From Delphinapterus leucas (taxonomy: Eukaryota; Chordata; Mammalia; Artiodactyla; Monodontidae), in contig NW_022098036.1 in NCBI RefSeq assembly GCF_002288925.2, positions 38,377,444 through 38,441,443 of the forward strand: a stretch of 64,000 bases of DNA, written 5' to 3'. Positions 45,801-60,800 of the stretch are shown here, piece after piece. How positions within the stretch are numbered: position 1 is the first letter of the stretch; the number at the start of each line of letters is the position of its first letter. Under the pieces are notes generated by a model, which was not told the DNA's origin, searched no databases, and saw nothing but the letters and a program-made list of their open reading frames with translations. Both the position numbers and the translations under genes were made by a program.

Positions 45801-48800
45801 GGTTCTCAAGAACTAGCAATCTGGGGAGGAGGAGGAAAGGTGGTGGGGACGGTTTTACATTTCTCTGAAATGGCTGCTTGTCCATGAGTAATTAATCAGA
45901 CATCAATGATTATTTCCATTGTTATTAAATCCTATATTTAAAACCTCTTTTCATCAAAAGGCTAAACGTTACTCACTTTTCAGGAATATGAATTCCCATT
46001 CTCAACATCTCTTTCTGAAATATATCACTATTATTGCATATTGTGCACCTAAAGAAAAACACTCCTGCATTTATTGCTTGAACCTATAGTGGAAAATAGA
46101 AAATATATGATTAATAATTTAACAGGTTATCAGGTTATGAATAAGATAGCTAATAGAACATGTGTGCTACTTTTCACATATATATTATGGAAACTTATTT
46201 TTTATGTTTGTGGTTCATGAACTTTGATAAACTAAGTTACCATACAGCTAAAACTTGGGAATATTTCTCCCAATGGGAAAAAAAATAAAGCTAATGAATT
46301 GACTGTTCTTTAACATCTATCACCAATATGTGTTTCTCAACCCTTTGTATCTAATGTCATTTCTGTTCCCAAATATTGTGTTGTCCATCACTCTCTGTGA
46401 ATAAAACAGTAAACATCTTCAGTTACTTCGTCTAGGAAGGATGTTTAAATAAATGTTACATATAAAGCATCGTTGGTTCTGTTTTTAACTCAATTTCTGT
46501 AAGTTTTCTTCCTAAGGGGGAGAAGCATAAAACCTATTCTCACTGCTTCAGCAAATAAAAATACAGAAGCAGCAGAAAGAGAGAGAAAGCGTAGCCAATC
46601 ACCAGTTTAAAAAGCTAGTAGCACACACTCATTTAATAAACATTTAATCCCTACTATATAGGCGCCAAACACTATGCTAGTACCAAAAATAGAAACATAA
46701 AATGACTTAGATCCTATTTCAAGGAATTCTTGTGAGTAGGCATATACTATAAAAGTATTATTATTTTTTAATACATTTATTTATTTATGGCTGCGTTGGG
46801 TCTTCGCTGCTGCACGCAGGCTTTCTCTAGTTACAGTGAGTGGGGGCTACTCTTCGTTGTGGAGCATGGGCTCTAGGCGTGTGGGCTTGAGTAGTTGTGG
46901 CACATGGGCTTAGTTGCTCCGCGGCATGTGGGATCTTCCCTCTCTTCCATAGATACTTTTTAAAAAATACTTTTAGGACTTCCCTGGTGGCGCAGGGGTT
47001 AAGAATCCGCCTGCCAATGCAGCGGACACGGGTTCGAGCCCTGGTCCGGGAAGATCCCACATGCCGCAGAACTAAGCCCGTGTGCCACAACTACTGAGCC
47101 TGTGCTCTAGAGCCCACGAGTCACAACTACTGAGCCCGTGTGCCACAACTACAGAAGCCTGCGTGCCTAGAGCCCATGCTCTGCAACAAGAGAAGCCACC
47201 ACAATGAGAAGCCCGCGCACTGCAAAGAAGAGTAGGCCCTGCGCACTGCAACCAGAGAAAGCCCGTGCGCAGCAATGAAGACCCAACGCAGCCAAAAATA
47301 AATAAATAAATTTATTTAAAAATAACTAAACAAACAAATAAAAAGTATATACGGAAGAGAAAGGAAGGAGTACTGAAGTTTATGTAAGAGCCTGACAAAA
47401 ATGTCACAGGGATGGTACGGTCAAAGTTAAGTATGAAAGAAGTAGGCGTTTGCCAGGAAAATAGGACAAAAGACAATACAAGGAGAGGGAATAGCATATA
47501 TCAAGTCTCAGTGGCAAAAGAGTACATGTGATTGGGGAAATAATAATAATATACTTAGAAATTACATGCTGATCATACTGAACTAAGTAATTAAAATAGA
47601 CAGGTAAATCAAAGTCAGTAGTGTGAAGAATTGACAGAGAATAAGGCATGCAGGAGTTAGTGGCCTCCGGCAAAAGTCTAGTTAAAAAAAAAAAAGTGTC
47701 TGAAGTGAAATCACAAAGGGTTTAAGGTAGAGGGTAGCAACAAAAAAAGATACACCAAAAATATTAAGCAGATCTGACAGACTTGGAGAATGATTTGTGG
47801 ATGGTGAAGAAAGAAGTGGACAAAGAGGAATCCAGGTTCAAACAACTAGCAGGTAGCACACACACAACATGTGAGAGGGAAGCAACAAGTTAATGAAATC
47901 TCTGTTGAACCTAAAGGATCTTTGAGCAATTGTACACAGATACCAAGATCTTACTAAGTATAGGATATGATACAAGGAACTGTCTAGAATGGAGAAAAGA
48001 AAAACAGCATAGGACATATGGAAGATACCAACAAGACCACAGCAATGATGTGAGAAATCCAAACTGAACAAGAATAGTGACAATTCTCTGCATACAGAGT
48101 GAAAAGTCAATTTCTTTGATATTAATCTATAGTCTCTCCTCACAAAATCCCAATGTATATAGCATTTGTAGTGGTCACAAATGAAATTTGCTTAATCACA
48201 TACAATTCTCATCCTACTGCATAGGTTTGTTCTTCCTTCAACTCTTTTATATTAATGGAGTTCAGAGATTAAAAAAAAACTATTTGGGTATTATTATAGC
48301 TACCTAAACAGGGTAGACTCCATTTACTATTTCAGTTAAGACTTGTATCAGAGTGGAAAAGCCACTGGAGTTCCTTTAAGGAACATGACTCAAGAATGAG
48401 CTCTGTCCTGGTGTGCTCTAACCAAGTAATAATTGCTTGCTTGTTAATATTTATATCACAGACAGGTGTCCATGGGGCCATGACCTTATATCTGCATAAA
48501 GTAGACCTACATTTTTGTTAGTAGTACTACTTCTAGTTTTTAATGACAGAATTAGAAACTTGGTATTTTCAGAGTTCACAAAAAGTCCTATGAATACTAG
48601 GTCAAATTTGAGAACCTCTGTCTGTTTCATTATTAATGCATAATGAGGCAAATCTTATTTGTCCTGAAAAATAACATACTATTACAAATTATACAAAGTT
48701 AACAAGATGATACATTTGGCAGCAATTACATTCAATTCATTCAAATACAAACCCTGAATTAAGATAAATTACCTTTTAAAGATTCTCACATAATGTGAAC

Positions 48801-51800
48801 TTCTTCCTCAATAGGTAAAGATAGCACTTCATGATGTTTATGAACTGCACTCTCTAGATCCCTTTACAAACACTTCTTTGTAAGAATGAACAGGATTTCT
48901 AATATTTACCCAACAAAACAGGCTCCATCCTGCCACTTTTAACTGATAACTAATAATAACTAACTAATACTAAGAATAAGAGTTCAAGGCTCATACGAAA
49001 AAAAACAGGAAGTAATCAAGCTTTACTATTTTGACTACTGTTAGTACTTTTAAGATTTTGTTGAAATATAAGAGGATTTACATCTCCTAACTTAAAAAAG
49101 AGAACTTTTGTAGTTAATTTGTAAACAATAATAACATTTCATTTTACTAAACAAAAATAAAAGCCAAGCTTTAAAAAACAGTATAAACTTAAGTAAACCC
49201 TGTGTCACTTGGCATTCTATCAACTATAACTGTCTAACAATTGGCACTTTCACACATTTATACTATATATTGGACATTATTAATAACTGGGATTTTTTTA
49301 AAATTTTAAATTATCTTCTGAATTGAAGAAACTAAATTGTTTAATGTGTGTTTTATGATATTTCATTTACTTGAAAACTTGTCGTCAGGTTTGACATACA
49401 AGGTGGCTCTCAAAGAACTAATATTAATATCAATTCATTAGATAGTAACCAGTTTACTGTCAAAAAGTTATGATAAAGTGTTTACTACAGCTAAAAAAAA
49501 TAGACCTCTTAACATTAAATTAGCTTACAGTTAATTATTTCACATATCTTGGTTTTCTAAGCTTAAATATATAAATGAACTTGGGAATTTAAAATCTGTG
49601 TATTATTCATTGTGAAATACAAACAAAATCCTTGGGTAAAAACAACAAAATTTTAAAAGTGTAAATATACATTAAAAGGTAGTATGTAAACTTTTATTAA
49701 AACATTAATTGTAGGGCTTCCCTGGTGGCGCAGCAGTGGTTGGGAGTCCGCCTGCCAATGCAGGGGACACAGGTTTGTGCCCCGGTCCGGGAGGGTCCCG
49801 CGTGCTGCGGAGCGGCTGCGCCCGTGGGCCATTGGCCGCTGAGCCTCCGCGTCCGGAGCCTGTTGCTCCGCGGCGGGAGAGGCCACAGAAGTGAGAGGCC
49901 CGCGTACCGCAAAAAAATAAAACAAACAAACATTAATTGTACACTTCAATAGGGTGAATTTTATATGTAAAATTTGATTCAATAAAGCTGTTTTAAAAAG
50001 TTACAAGTAGTAAGAGCTAAAATACACATCAATTTTTTCTAATTTAAAATTCAAATCAGCAAGCAACAAATTTTATACCAGAAAAAGCTGACAAAACATC
50101 TTACCTGTAAACAGTCTCTATGGAACCAAGCATTCTTACAACAAGGACTTCGTAATATGCTGTAAGTTGGAATAGGCTCAATAAATTCCAAGCAAATGGT
50201 GCATGGTAAGGAGTCTCTATAATTATTAGATGTAATTATCTGAACAGGTCGATGGTTCCAACAAAATGACCTAAAAACGTATATTATTTTAAAACATCTA
50301 ATAAATTATACAACACAACTAGACTAGCTTTACAATTCATATTTATATGAGAAAATTCGTTCGTCTCTCTCGTAATTAACCTACAACAGACTGGAACAAC
50401 GGCACTATAAATCAGTCTCATAATCTATAACTAAGGAGAGCTGAATTTTCAAAATGTGAACCTTTTGCTGGTGAGATTTACTTCACAGAATTTCAGTAAC
50501 TAATATTATGTTGAGAATCCTACGTAATACTGTTAGCAACAGAATATACACACCATTGTACTCAACCTTGCACAAATTCAAAGGAAGGAACTTAAACTTA
50601 AAAATAATATATTAATAATATAACAAATAAAATGCAAATAATAACTTATTCTTAACCCACTAAATGTATTTCCATTTGTATTTTCTAAACTGCAATTCTC
50701 ATATAACAATCCATTAAATTGGTCAAGAGCACAAAGACTAAAAGAAATAAATCACTCATGATACCAAAATTCATAAAATCTTGATGTTTAGAGCTAAAGT
50801 CAAGAAGCAAATATTTTTAGGGGCATCCCAGGGCATAATGTTTATTTTTTGGACTCCACCAAATTTACATGCCTTCACTTTACTCAATGAGAAACACATA
50901 TGTCCCTGTGAAAAAAAAGTAAACTATTAAATCTAAAGAATGACATAAAATCTAGAATTATGTAAGCTGGAAATTTTCACTGAATATGAGTATATTAACA
51001 GTTCCATATTATATTCTAGAGCTGAAAGCTAGAGGTGAATATTAATCATTAAGTCCATTACAGATATTGCAATTCTCCAGACTCTGCAAATAGAAATGAT
51101 CATAAAGGAAGGGGAGAGAAATTATATATATATATGTACACACACCCACACACACATATCTAAAGTATACATATAACCTCAATGCAGCTTTGAAAAGAAA
51201 TTTGACAAAGGAATTATATAATTGGGAGATCCATATCCATTTTCCATTTTCTTTCATATTCAACAGTTAATTAACTCACGCAAAATTGCCAGTGAACTGG
51301 AAAATACATTCTCTCTGAAGTCCGCATGGGAAATGATAACTTCGTTTACATCGGGGCGTGACACATCCAATTGAAGCACCGGTTTTCTTGCAAATACAGC
51401 ATTTCTAAAAGAAAGTATAAAAATAGGAGTTATAACACATACAAAACTTGAGTACTATAGATAAGACCGAGGTATAAATGAATATTCTTTGTGGAGAGTC
51501 TGAAAATTATTTTCATCATACAACAGCTGTGAAGATAGTATATTAAAGAAATTTCCTGAAAAAACCTGTTCTACCCAGAAACAATCTAAAGGGACTAAAG
51601 ATTCACTCCCATAACAATTTCTGGTAAAGGAAACACCTCTAACCAGAGAAGCTTCATTTCCTTCGTATCTGCTAAAATATTTTAAACTGAAGGGTTTGTA
51701 AGCATAATGGTTATACATGGAAGTGCCATTCAAATTTCAATAGAAAACACATAGTTAGGAAATATTTATTAAGAACAACAGCAAAACAATACTAAAAACC

Positions 51801-54800
51801 AATCTGTAAAATATTGGCTAGGATCACTCTATCCTAACCAAATGAAAAAGTGTTAGATACCCACAGTAGGTTAAGTAGTGATTCCCTCAAAAGATATGTT
51901 CAAGTCCTAATTCCTGGTACCTTTGAATGTGACCTTATTTGGAAACAAGGTCTTTGTAGATACTTGATTTACAAGTATCTACAAAGCTATCTTTAGCTTA
52001 CAAGTATCTTGAAAGCTAAAGATTTCAAGATGAGTTCATCTTGGATTTAGAGTGGTCCCTCAATCAAAAGGCTGGTGTCCTTATACGTAAAAGGAGAGGG
52101 AGATTTAAGAGACACACACAGGGGGAGGCCACATGAATGGAAGCAGAGATTGGAGTTATGCTGCCACAAACCAAGGAATGCCAAAGGTTGCCAAGCAGGC
52201 ATCAGAAGATCGAAGAGAAGCATGGAACAGATTATCCCTCAGAGCTTCCAGAAAGAATCAATCCCTTTAACAGCTTGATTTGGAACGTTCAGTCTCCAGA
52301 ATTGTGAGAGAATAAATTTCTGTTTCAAGCAACCCAGTTTGTGGTAATCTATTACAGCAGCCCTAGCAAACAAATACAATACCACTGCCACTAACTTAAA
52401 TATAACGGTGGTATATAAACAGAAAGACTATTAGATGAATCAATCATTAGTAAAATACAGAACAGTACCTAAAATATCTTGGAACCCTTGAGATGACAAC
52501 TATAATGGCCACTGATGGAGAGATTATACTGCTGACCCGTCAAACAACACCAGGTTGTATACTTTGCCAACCTGAGGCTCTCCCTGTAAACTGACGTATG
52601 GAATTCTACTGTAAGGTCACAAATAGAGACACCTCTTCAGTATCGAGATATTCTCAAAGGTTCACAATATACTCAGAGAGGTTACAGATGTCTTAAGAAA
52701 ACATTTCCAAACTGCAAGGGGACCTATACAGGTCATGTTTCATGACAAGTTCACTATCACCATAAGATTGAGAAATTTTGATACTAATACTCCCACATGG
52801 CCCTTAGATAAATGCCACTGTTAACCTTTTCCCAAGGTTTTCCCTTGTGCCTTAGAACCTCTATTTTACCGTTAACTCCTCTGCATCTTCAACATCTTTA
52901 AAAATAATTGCTTCCATTTCTTTGTCTCAACTAAAAGAAAGGTCTCTGCATGCTTCCCTTATAGAATCTCTTGAATGAAGCTGCTTATTTTTCCAGCCTC
53001 CTTAATTTCCAGACTTGGCAAGGAGTGGGAGTGGGATATGGATAGAGGCAGGAAGGAGGACAAGCAGAACATTATTTTAGTTCTGTGTGGCAGATTGTAG
53101 GCCACTACTCTATCAGACTTAAAAAGACATGGTCCTTTGAACCTAATGACATCTACTCTCTGCCATCTAATAATTTCCTGGTCAGTTCTCCACCTCCAGG
53201 CTTTGGCACCTTTCTCTGTATTTTAATTCTTGCTGTCATTCTAAATGACTTCTGCACTGATGGGACAACCTTTCTTTGACTTCCTCAACTAAAATGTGTC
53301 AATGCACTTCATCACCACTCCAGTGTAATGAAGAATCTTCTCATCACCCCAAACTGCTCCACCATGGAAATCATCAATTCCATTATCACACTCTCTAGAA
53401 ACCCCTGTACTTCCAATCTTCTCATTCTCTTAACTCTCATTATTTCTACTCAGGCCACATGGAGACCTACAGTCTGTTCATTGCACATAATATAGTAAGC
53501 TATCACACAAAAGATTCACAAATTATAACTGAATGAATAAGGAGTTAAGGTTTAGAATATCTATCTTGGAGAACAAAAGGCATGGAACACAAGAACACCA
53601 TGTCACAGAAGAGCCACAAGAGATGTGGAGATCATAAATTATTAGTCTGTATAGTTGTGTAATTTCCATGTCAATCTTTCATTCCAACCCAACAAATGAG
53701 GTATAAGAATGAAAAGTCAATAGTTGGGTTGCCTCAGGATTGAAGGTCTGAAGAACAGCTGAGTGGAAGTATGGTCATAATTCTGACGGTAAGAGTGGAT
53801 GAAATGATGGGTAAGTCGGAAGAGGATAAGGAAGTGAAATCAGTATTGTCACATATCTTATCCAGGGTTGGTTTAGCAAAATGTTCTTCTAAAATTTACT
53901 GTATTTGACAAAAATAAGCATTGGAACATAAAAACAATATCTTACAGATTTCTAGAAGAGAAAGTGATAGAATAGACTTCCTTAGTATTGACAATATTTA
54001 TGGTATTAGGTGTAATGAGTAAAATAATTTACTTACCAGTTTTGAAGCCCTAGTCACTTCTTTCCTGATATCTTCTATTAGAAAACCATAAACTCCTTCT
54101 TCTTCTTTACCCCTCTGCCAAATTCCACTTGACATCAGCTATGAATATATTCTCAATTAGAAAATAAACTCTAAGAAACTAGTTTGGAATAAAAAATATA
54201 TACCTATAATATTCCAATAAAAAATGGGCATAAAACAATTCAAATTTTAAGAATCTCTTACCTATAATAGTTATTTTTCATGGTCAAAGTAAGAGGCTAC
54301 TCACATTCTTTGATTTGGAAGACACTGTATATTAACAGTTCATGTAACCAAACTGGTTTCTAAAAAGTATTACAGAAAATAACAGAAAAAGAAAGGAAGA
54401 AAAACAACAAAAAACACTTATAATCAAGCTTTAGGGGAAAAAAAAGTGGCAAATACTTAAAGGCGTATATGTAATAATAATGAATACTATGGAGATAATT
54501 ATCAGTGATATTTTAGGTTAACTTTAAATCTCACTGGATTCTGAATCATAGAAGGCATATTTATAGGGAATCTACTGAATTGCAGTTAACGCAAATGAAT
54601 TTAAAAAATCTGTTTTAACTTCAATTTAAACATGTTAAAGGAACATGAATCAAGAAAAAGCATGAGACTGTGAATAAGAAATCCTGACTTTGCAAACCAG
54701 GCTCTGTGTCCAACTTTCTGAAAGCCTAGGCAAGTAATTTAATGTTTCTGACATTAAACACAAAAATAAAAACAATAGACTAGGTTGTTTCCAAGTCTCT

Positions 54801-57800
54801 TTCAGCTCTAACATTCCATTACCATTTATAACATTACTATACTTTCGTGTTCACAATGAAATAGAATCTTTTAAGTGTTGAGCCTAGGGTCAGTATGTTT
54901 CAGGATTACTATACTCATTAATAAAATAAGAAAGAATATAAGGGAAATTTTGATATGACCAACTTAAGCATATTAAATAACTCCAACATACTTCAGATTT
55001 GTGATCAGTTTTATTTTAATCAGTATAATATATCCTTAAAAAAACCCAAAAGTGATATATGTTACTTAAGAATTATGAAAAAATAACCCACTGACTAATA
55101 AAATAGTTGTCCTAACTCTACTACATAAAAAGTAAAATACACTCTTTAGAAAAATGAAAAGGTTTTCTTTTGTGATGCAAACTATAAGGCTCTAACTTAC
55201 AAATATGTTTGGAATGTCAACTTCATGGTCCCTTAAATCTTGGTACAAAGTAGGTAGGTTCCTAGACCAGTCTACAAATTTTAGAGAAACACCAAGAATT
55301 TATGTTAGATGATTTCTCAAGGAAGCATCTAAAGAGTTTTAACATGGATGCTGTTGTGGGTATAAAAATATGTCCTCAAATTTGTTGATATTCCTTCCTT
55401 AAAGTGGTGGGAACTAATTCCTTCCCCTTAAGTGTGGGTTAGGATTAATGACTCACCTCTAACAGAATAAAGCAAAACAGTGGTATGTGACTGTAAAAAC
55501 TAGGTCATATGGTTCCATCTTGATGTATATCTATCCCTCTGTCTCTCTCTTTCATCACTTCCTCTGGGAGAAGGCAGATGTCATGCTGTGAGCAGCCCTA
55601 TAGCCCAGGAAGTACGGAACTGAGACCTTCTGCCAACAGTTAGGAGGAACTGAGGCCAAAAGCCACGTGAGTGAGCCATTGGAGATGGATACTCCAGCCC
55701 AGTCAAGCTTTCAGATGACTGAACCATGGCTGACATCTCAATTGCATCCTCATGAGAGACCCTGAGCCAGAACCACCCAGCTCACCCAATACCAGATTCC
55801 TATCCTTCAGAAACCATTTGAGAACAGAAATAGTCACAGATGTAGAAAACAAACTTATGGTTACCAAGGGGGAAGTGGGGGGGAGGGAGCGATAAATTGG
55901 GAGATTGGGATTGACACATACACACTACTATATATAAAATAGATAATAAGAACCTACCACATAGCACAGAGAACTCTACTCAATAATCTGTAATGACCTA
56001 TATGGGAAAAGAATCTAAAAAAGAGTGAATATATGTATTCACTGTATAACTGATTCACTTTGCTGTACAGCAGAAACTAACACAACATTGTAAATCAACT
56101 ATACTCCAATAAAAATTAATTAAAAAAAAGAAACCATTTGAGATAATAAATGTTGCTTAAGCTGCTAAATTTCAGGATAAATAGTTAAGCAGCAATATAT
56201 AACTAATACAAGTGCCAAGAAATGCTGCATGTGCTCATGCAACCTTAGCATGCTAAGGCAGTGATGGTGCCACTAATATCTTAAGGCAGATTCAGTGAGG
56301 TGAGAAGTTGGTGGAGGGAATGCGGAACAAATGAGAGACTAATTCTCAATATGACATCATTTTTTCTTTCTTCTGAGTGACACATAAATTAACCTATTTC
56401 CTTTTACACAAATATTTATTACCTTTAGTCAGAACTTTTCTTTCCAGGTTCTCTGTGAAATAAAATACTTTTAATTTTACTTCTTAAACCTTCAAACAAG
56501 TCTTTTCTGAGACTTATCACTAGCAACAATGAAAACAAAGTACTAAAATGAACAACTCCCTTAGAGACCTAACCATTTTCTCCTTTTTTCCACTGAGGCC
56601 CTAAAGGGTTAGACAAAAATAAGCAGGTAATGATGACAGGTATTTCTACGTACCAAGTAATTTCAGAATCTTAGAATTTGATAAATGAAAAATCTTATTT
56701 TTACATATAAGCAAAAGGAGATCCAGAAAAGTTAAATGACTTATCCATTTCTCAGAAACCAGCCATCAGGATCGAATTCTCTTCTTTAGAAGAATATCAG
56801 ATTGCTAGGATTTAATTAAAAATTATACTCACCAAACAATAGTAATGTACAGTGAGATTCCATTTCTCATTAGTTTTCTTTTCTCCATATTTAATAGGAC
56901 AGTCATCATTTTTTCGACAGAAAACACAAGCTAACAGTGAAAAAAGTAATAGATATAAAAAAATTTTAAACAAAAACAAAAAAAACCCCTATGGAATTGG
57001 TGCTTCTCTCAATTGATGTGTTCAAGTCTTTTTGAGAGAGCAAATCACTTTATATTGTTATCAGTAAATTAAAACTTCCAATACGTACTTCTAAAACAAT
57101 AATGTGACTTTACATTTTTTCATTAATCTTTAATGATGAATCCCAGTGTGTTGTTAAAATGGCAACTCATTGAAAACAACAGATTAGGAAACTCTGAAAC
57201 TCCATCTCTCTAAAGCAATAAAACCTGCCAAATGCTGGTTGTGCATTTGGTTATGCTGCCAAAACCATCAGAATCAACTTTTCAGAAAATCTGAAATCTG
57301 ATTTAAAAACTTAAAATAATCAGAAGAATGCTTCATAAAGAAACAAGCTGCCAAAATTTGATGAGAGATTTGTGGCATTTTAACTTACCTGCCAACCATC
57401 CCCCACTCTCCAGCTGGGCAATGGCCTTAGGCCCATGTTCAATGTGTATTGTTCCTTAGGCCCATGTTCCTGGTGTGGATTGTCTAAGAGGAGGTAATAT
57501 GGACCTTGTCAAAGAAATGTGATTGTGTGTTCTGACCTGTATGGTGGCTCCCCAAGGGACCGGCTCAGATGCCTGCCCTTGTTTCACCTGCCTCAGAAAT
57601 TTCTCAGGGCTGGAGTCTGACTGTCAAAAACATTTAAGACAAATATACTAGAGGCAGCAGCTTGAAGCAAAGGATAACAGACAGGGTAAGCAGGTCACAG
57701 ACCAAAAAGGCTAGGAAAGAAGAGTCTGGAAAAGGAAGATACATGGGAAAATAAGGGCTTTGAAAAGCTCCCAAATGTATCAGGGAATCTAGAAGGACAC

Positions 57801-60800
57801 CACATGCCTAGGACTGGATGCATACTCAGAAATGACCCTAGAAACTCCAAGCTTTCACCTCTGGCTGATCTTTAGGCTTGTAGACTCATATAGCAAGCCT
57901 ATATGAAAAAGGAAAGATCCCAAATCAATGACTTTATTTTAACCTTAAAGAACCAGAAAAAGAACAAACTAAACCCAAAACTAGCAGAAGAAAGGAAATA
58001 ATAGAGATTAGAATAGAGATAAATGACATAGAGAATAGGAAAACAATAGAATAAATATAAACAAAGTTGGTTCTTTGAAAAGGTCAACAAAACTGGCAAA
58101 CCTTCAGCTAGACAAAGAGAGAAGACTCAAAACTTATAACAAAGCTACAGAAATCAAAAGTGTGGTAATGACATACAGCTAGACATATAGATCAATGGAA
58201 AAGAATCCAGAATGACCATACATCTATGGTCAATTAATTTTGAACAAGTATTCCAAGATCATTCCATGTGGAAAGAATAGTCTCTTTAACAAATGGGGCT
58301 GGGACAATTGGATAGCCACATGCAAGATAATAAATTAAATCCCTATCTCATACAAAAATTAATTCAAAATAGATCAAAGACTTAAACATAAGAGCCGAAG
58401 CTATAAAACTCTTTCTTAGAAGAAAATGCAGGGGTAAATCTTCAAAACCCTGGTTTGGGAATGGTTTTTCAGATATCACATGACACCAAAAGCAAAAGTA
58501 ATAATAGATAAATTGGACTTCATCAAAGTTTAAAATTTTTGTGCATCAAAGAACACTATCAACAAAGTGAAAAGACAATCTACAGAATGGTTAAATATAC
58601 TTGGAAATCATATACCTTTTAAGGGTCTAGTGTCCAGAATATATAAGTATTACAACCCAACAATAAACACACAACTCAATTTTAAAACAGGACAAAGGAT
58701 CTCAATAAACATTTCTCCAAAGAAGATATAAAATAGCCAATAAGCACATTAAAAGATGCTTAATATCATCAGTCATCAGGGAAATGCAAATCCCACAATG
58801 AGATACCATTTCACACCCACTAAGATGGCTACAATAAAAATGTCAGATAATAACAAATGCTGGCAAGGAGCTGGTGAAATCAGAACCCTCATATACTGCT
58901 AGCTGAAATGTAAAATGGTACGGCCACTTTGGAAAATAGTCAGCAGTTCCTCAAAAAGTTAAACACAGTTACCATGTGATATAACAATTCCATTCCTGAG
59001 TATATATAATACCAAAGAATTAAAAACAGATGTTCAAATACTTGTACACTGATGTTCACAGTAGCACTGTTCACAATAGCCAAAAAGGAAAACAAATCAA
59101 ATTTCCATCAATGGATGGATGAATGGGTAAACAAAATATACCATATCCATACAATGGAGTATCTTTCAGCTATAAAAAGCAATGAAATACCGATACATGC
59201 TACAACACGGATGAGCCTAGAAACATTATGCTAAATCTAAGAATACAAGCACAAAAGGTCACATATTATATGATCCCATTTATACAACAGATTGCATTAT
59301 CCAAAATAGGTAAATCCACAGAGACAGACGAAAAGCAGGCTGGTAGTCTCCACGGGTTGAGGACAGGGGAAATGAGAAGTGATTGCCTAATGGACAGAGT
59401 TTTCTTTTGGGGGGATGATAATGTTTTGGAACTAGATAGTGGTAACGGTTGCACAACACTGTGAATGTATGAAGTGCCATCAAATTGTACCCTTCAAAAT
59501 AGTTAAGATGATGAATTCTATTGATATGTTATATGTATTTTACCACAATAATAAAAAAAAATTTTTTAAGGCAAATTGTAGAGTCAGGGAGATCTGAGTT
59601 AAGACTCGGCTCCACACTCTTGCTGTGTAACCTTGAACAAGTCACATAAACACTTTATCGTTCCAGTTCCTCATCTTAAAAATAATACGGGGCTTCCCTG
59701 GTGGCGCAGTGGTTGAGAGTCCGCCTGCCGATGCAGGGGACATGGGTTCGTGCCCCGGTCCGGGAAGAACCCACATGCCGCGGAATGGCTGGGCCCGTGA
59801 GCCATGGCCGCTGAGCCTGCATGTCCAGGGCCTGTGCTCCACAATGGGAGAGGCCACAACAGTGAGAGGCCCACGTACCGCAAAAAAAAAAATAAGGACA
59901 ACAACAGCACCTACCTCAAACTATGCCTTAATGAGGATTAAATGAGAGAGTATACAGCAATATAATTAAAAGGGTATGGCACACAGATAGAACTGAATGT
60001 TAGTACTATAATTACCAATCCTTTCTATCTTATGATATTTACCTGTTCAGCAAATTTCTAATACCATACTAATAAAACAATAAGAAAATCACTAGCTGCA
60101 AAGACTGAGCATCTCAAGGCGGCAAACCAATACAAGATGAAATGAACATGAATCTAAGTGACTGCATGGAGCAGAAACTCCCTTATCTGTCCAATCTCCC
60201 CTAACCAATCCACGTTGAACTGTAACTTGACCAAGTAATAAACGTTTACTGTATTAACCATTAAAACTTCAGGGTTTACCTATTACAGCAGCTAATCATA
60301 TTTACCTTGACTAATACATGTAATCAAGAATGGATGTTATGTGTTGAAAATATACTGTATCTGTTAATAGGCTACTCAGAAAATAGATTGCAGGACTGGA
60401 AAGAAACAGCATGAGCTAATACTTAGGATTGTGAAACATCCCCCCATATTTGTCCTCCCTCACTCCAGCTTAATAAGCAGTAACTGAAAGGCCCTTCCCT
60501 CAATCTTTTGAAAGGTTTCGGATCCCTTTCCTCCCCCATACAGAGTACCTGACCACATTAATTGCAGCAAATTGCCATTTGTTTATTGGACCTCTTACAC
60601 CAGCAGCTCCTGCCTTAACTTCTTCATCCCCAGTGCCTATACTTTCAGTTGTAAGTGTGCATGCAGCTATCAAGAGGAAGAGGAATACAAGGAATTAGCT
60701 GAGATTATGTAAGAGGAGTCCTTAAGGTGAATGCTGGATGGAGCTGCATCTGCTATATGCTGTGGACCTGTGCTTTCCATCTGTTCTCCTCCTCCCTTTG

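Larger units (their letters stand above)
46084..50104. other. G2E3 intron 5
   Basis: 4-kb intron with an L2 3' end (46625-46745), an inverted pair of long CHR SINEs (46765-47345), faint old repeat sequence at 47685-48080 and a short SINE (49714-49927). 48080-49690 is AT-rich with nothing recognised. Confidence 0.6.
51405..54036. other. G2E3 intron 3
   Basis: 2.6-kb intron. An MLT1 LTR with a local rearrangement lies at 51866-52377. 52400-54030 contains no gene and no repeat I can name. Confidence 0.6.
54139..56832. other. G2E3 intron 2
   Basis: 2.7-kb intron. A MIR-like phrase lies near 54690-54800. A MaLR-type LTR split by an L1 3' end takes up 55352-56212. 56620-56790 has weak reverse-MIR character. 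Confidence 0.55.

Noticed and set aside
24420..52377. Repeated LTR-like blocks as a possible intact endogenous retrovirus
   Set aside because: They are separate, diverged solo MaLR LTRs thousands of bases apart with no gag, pol or env between them.
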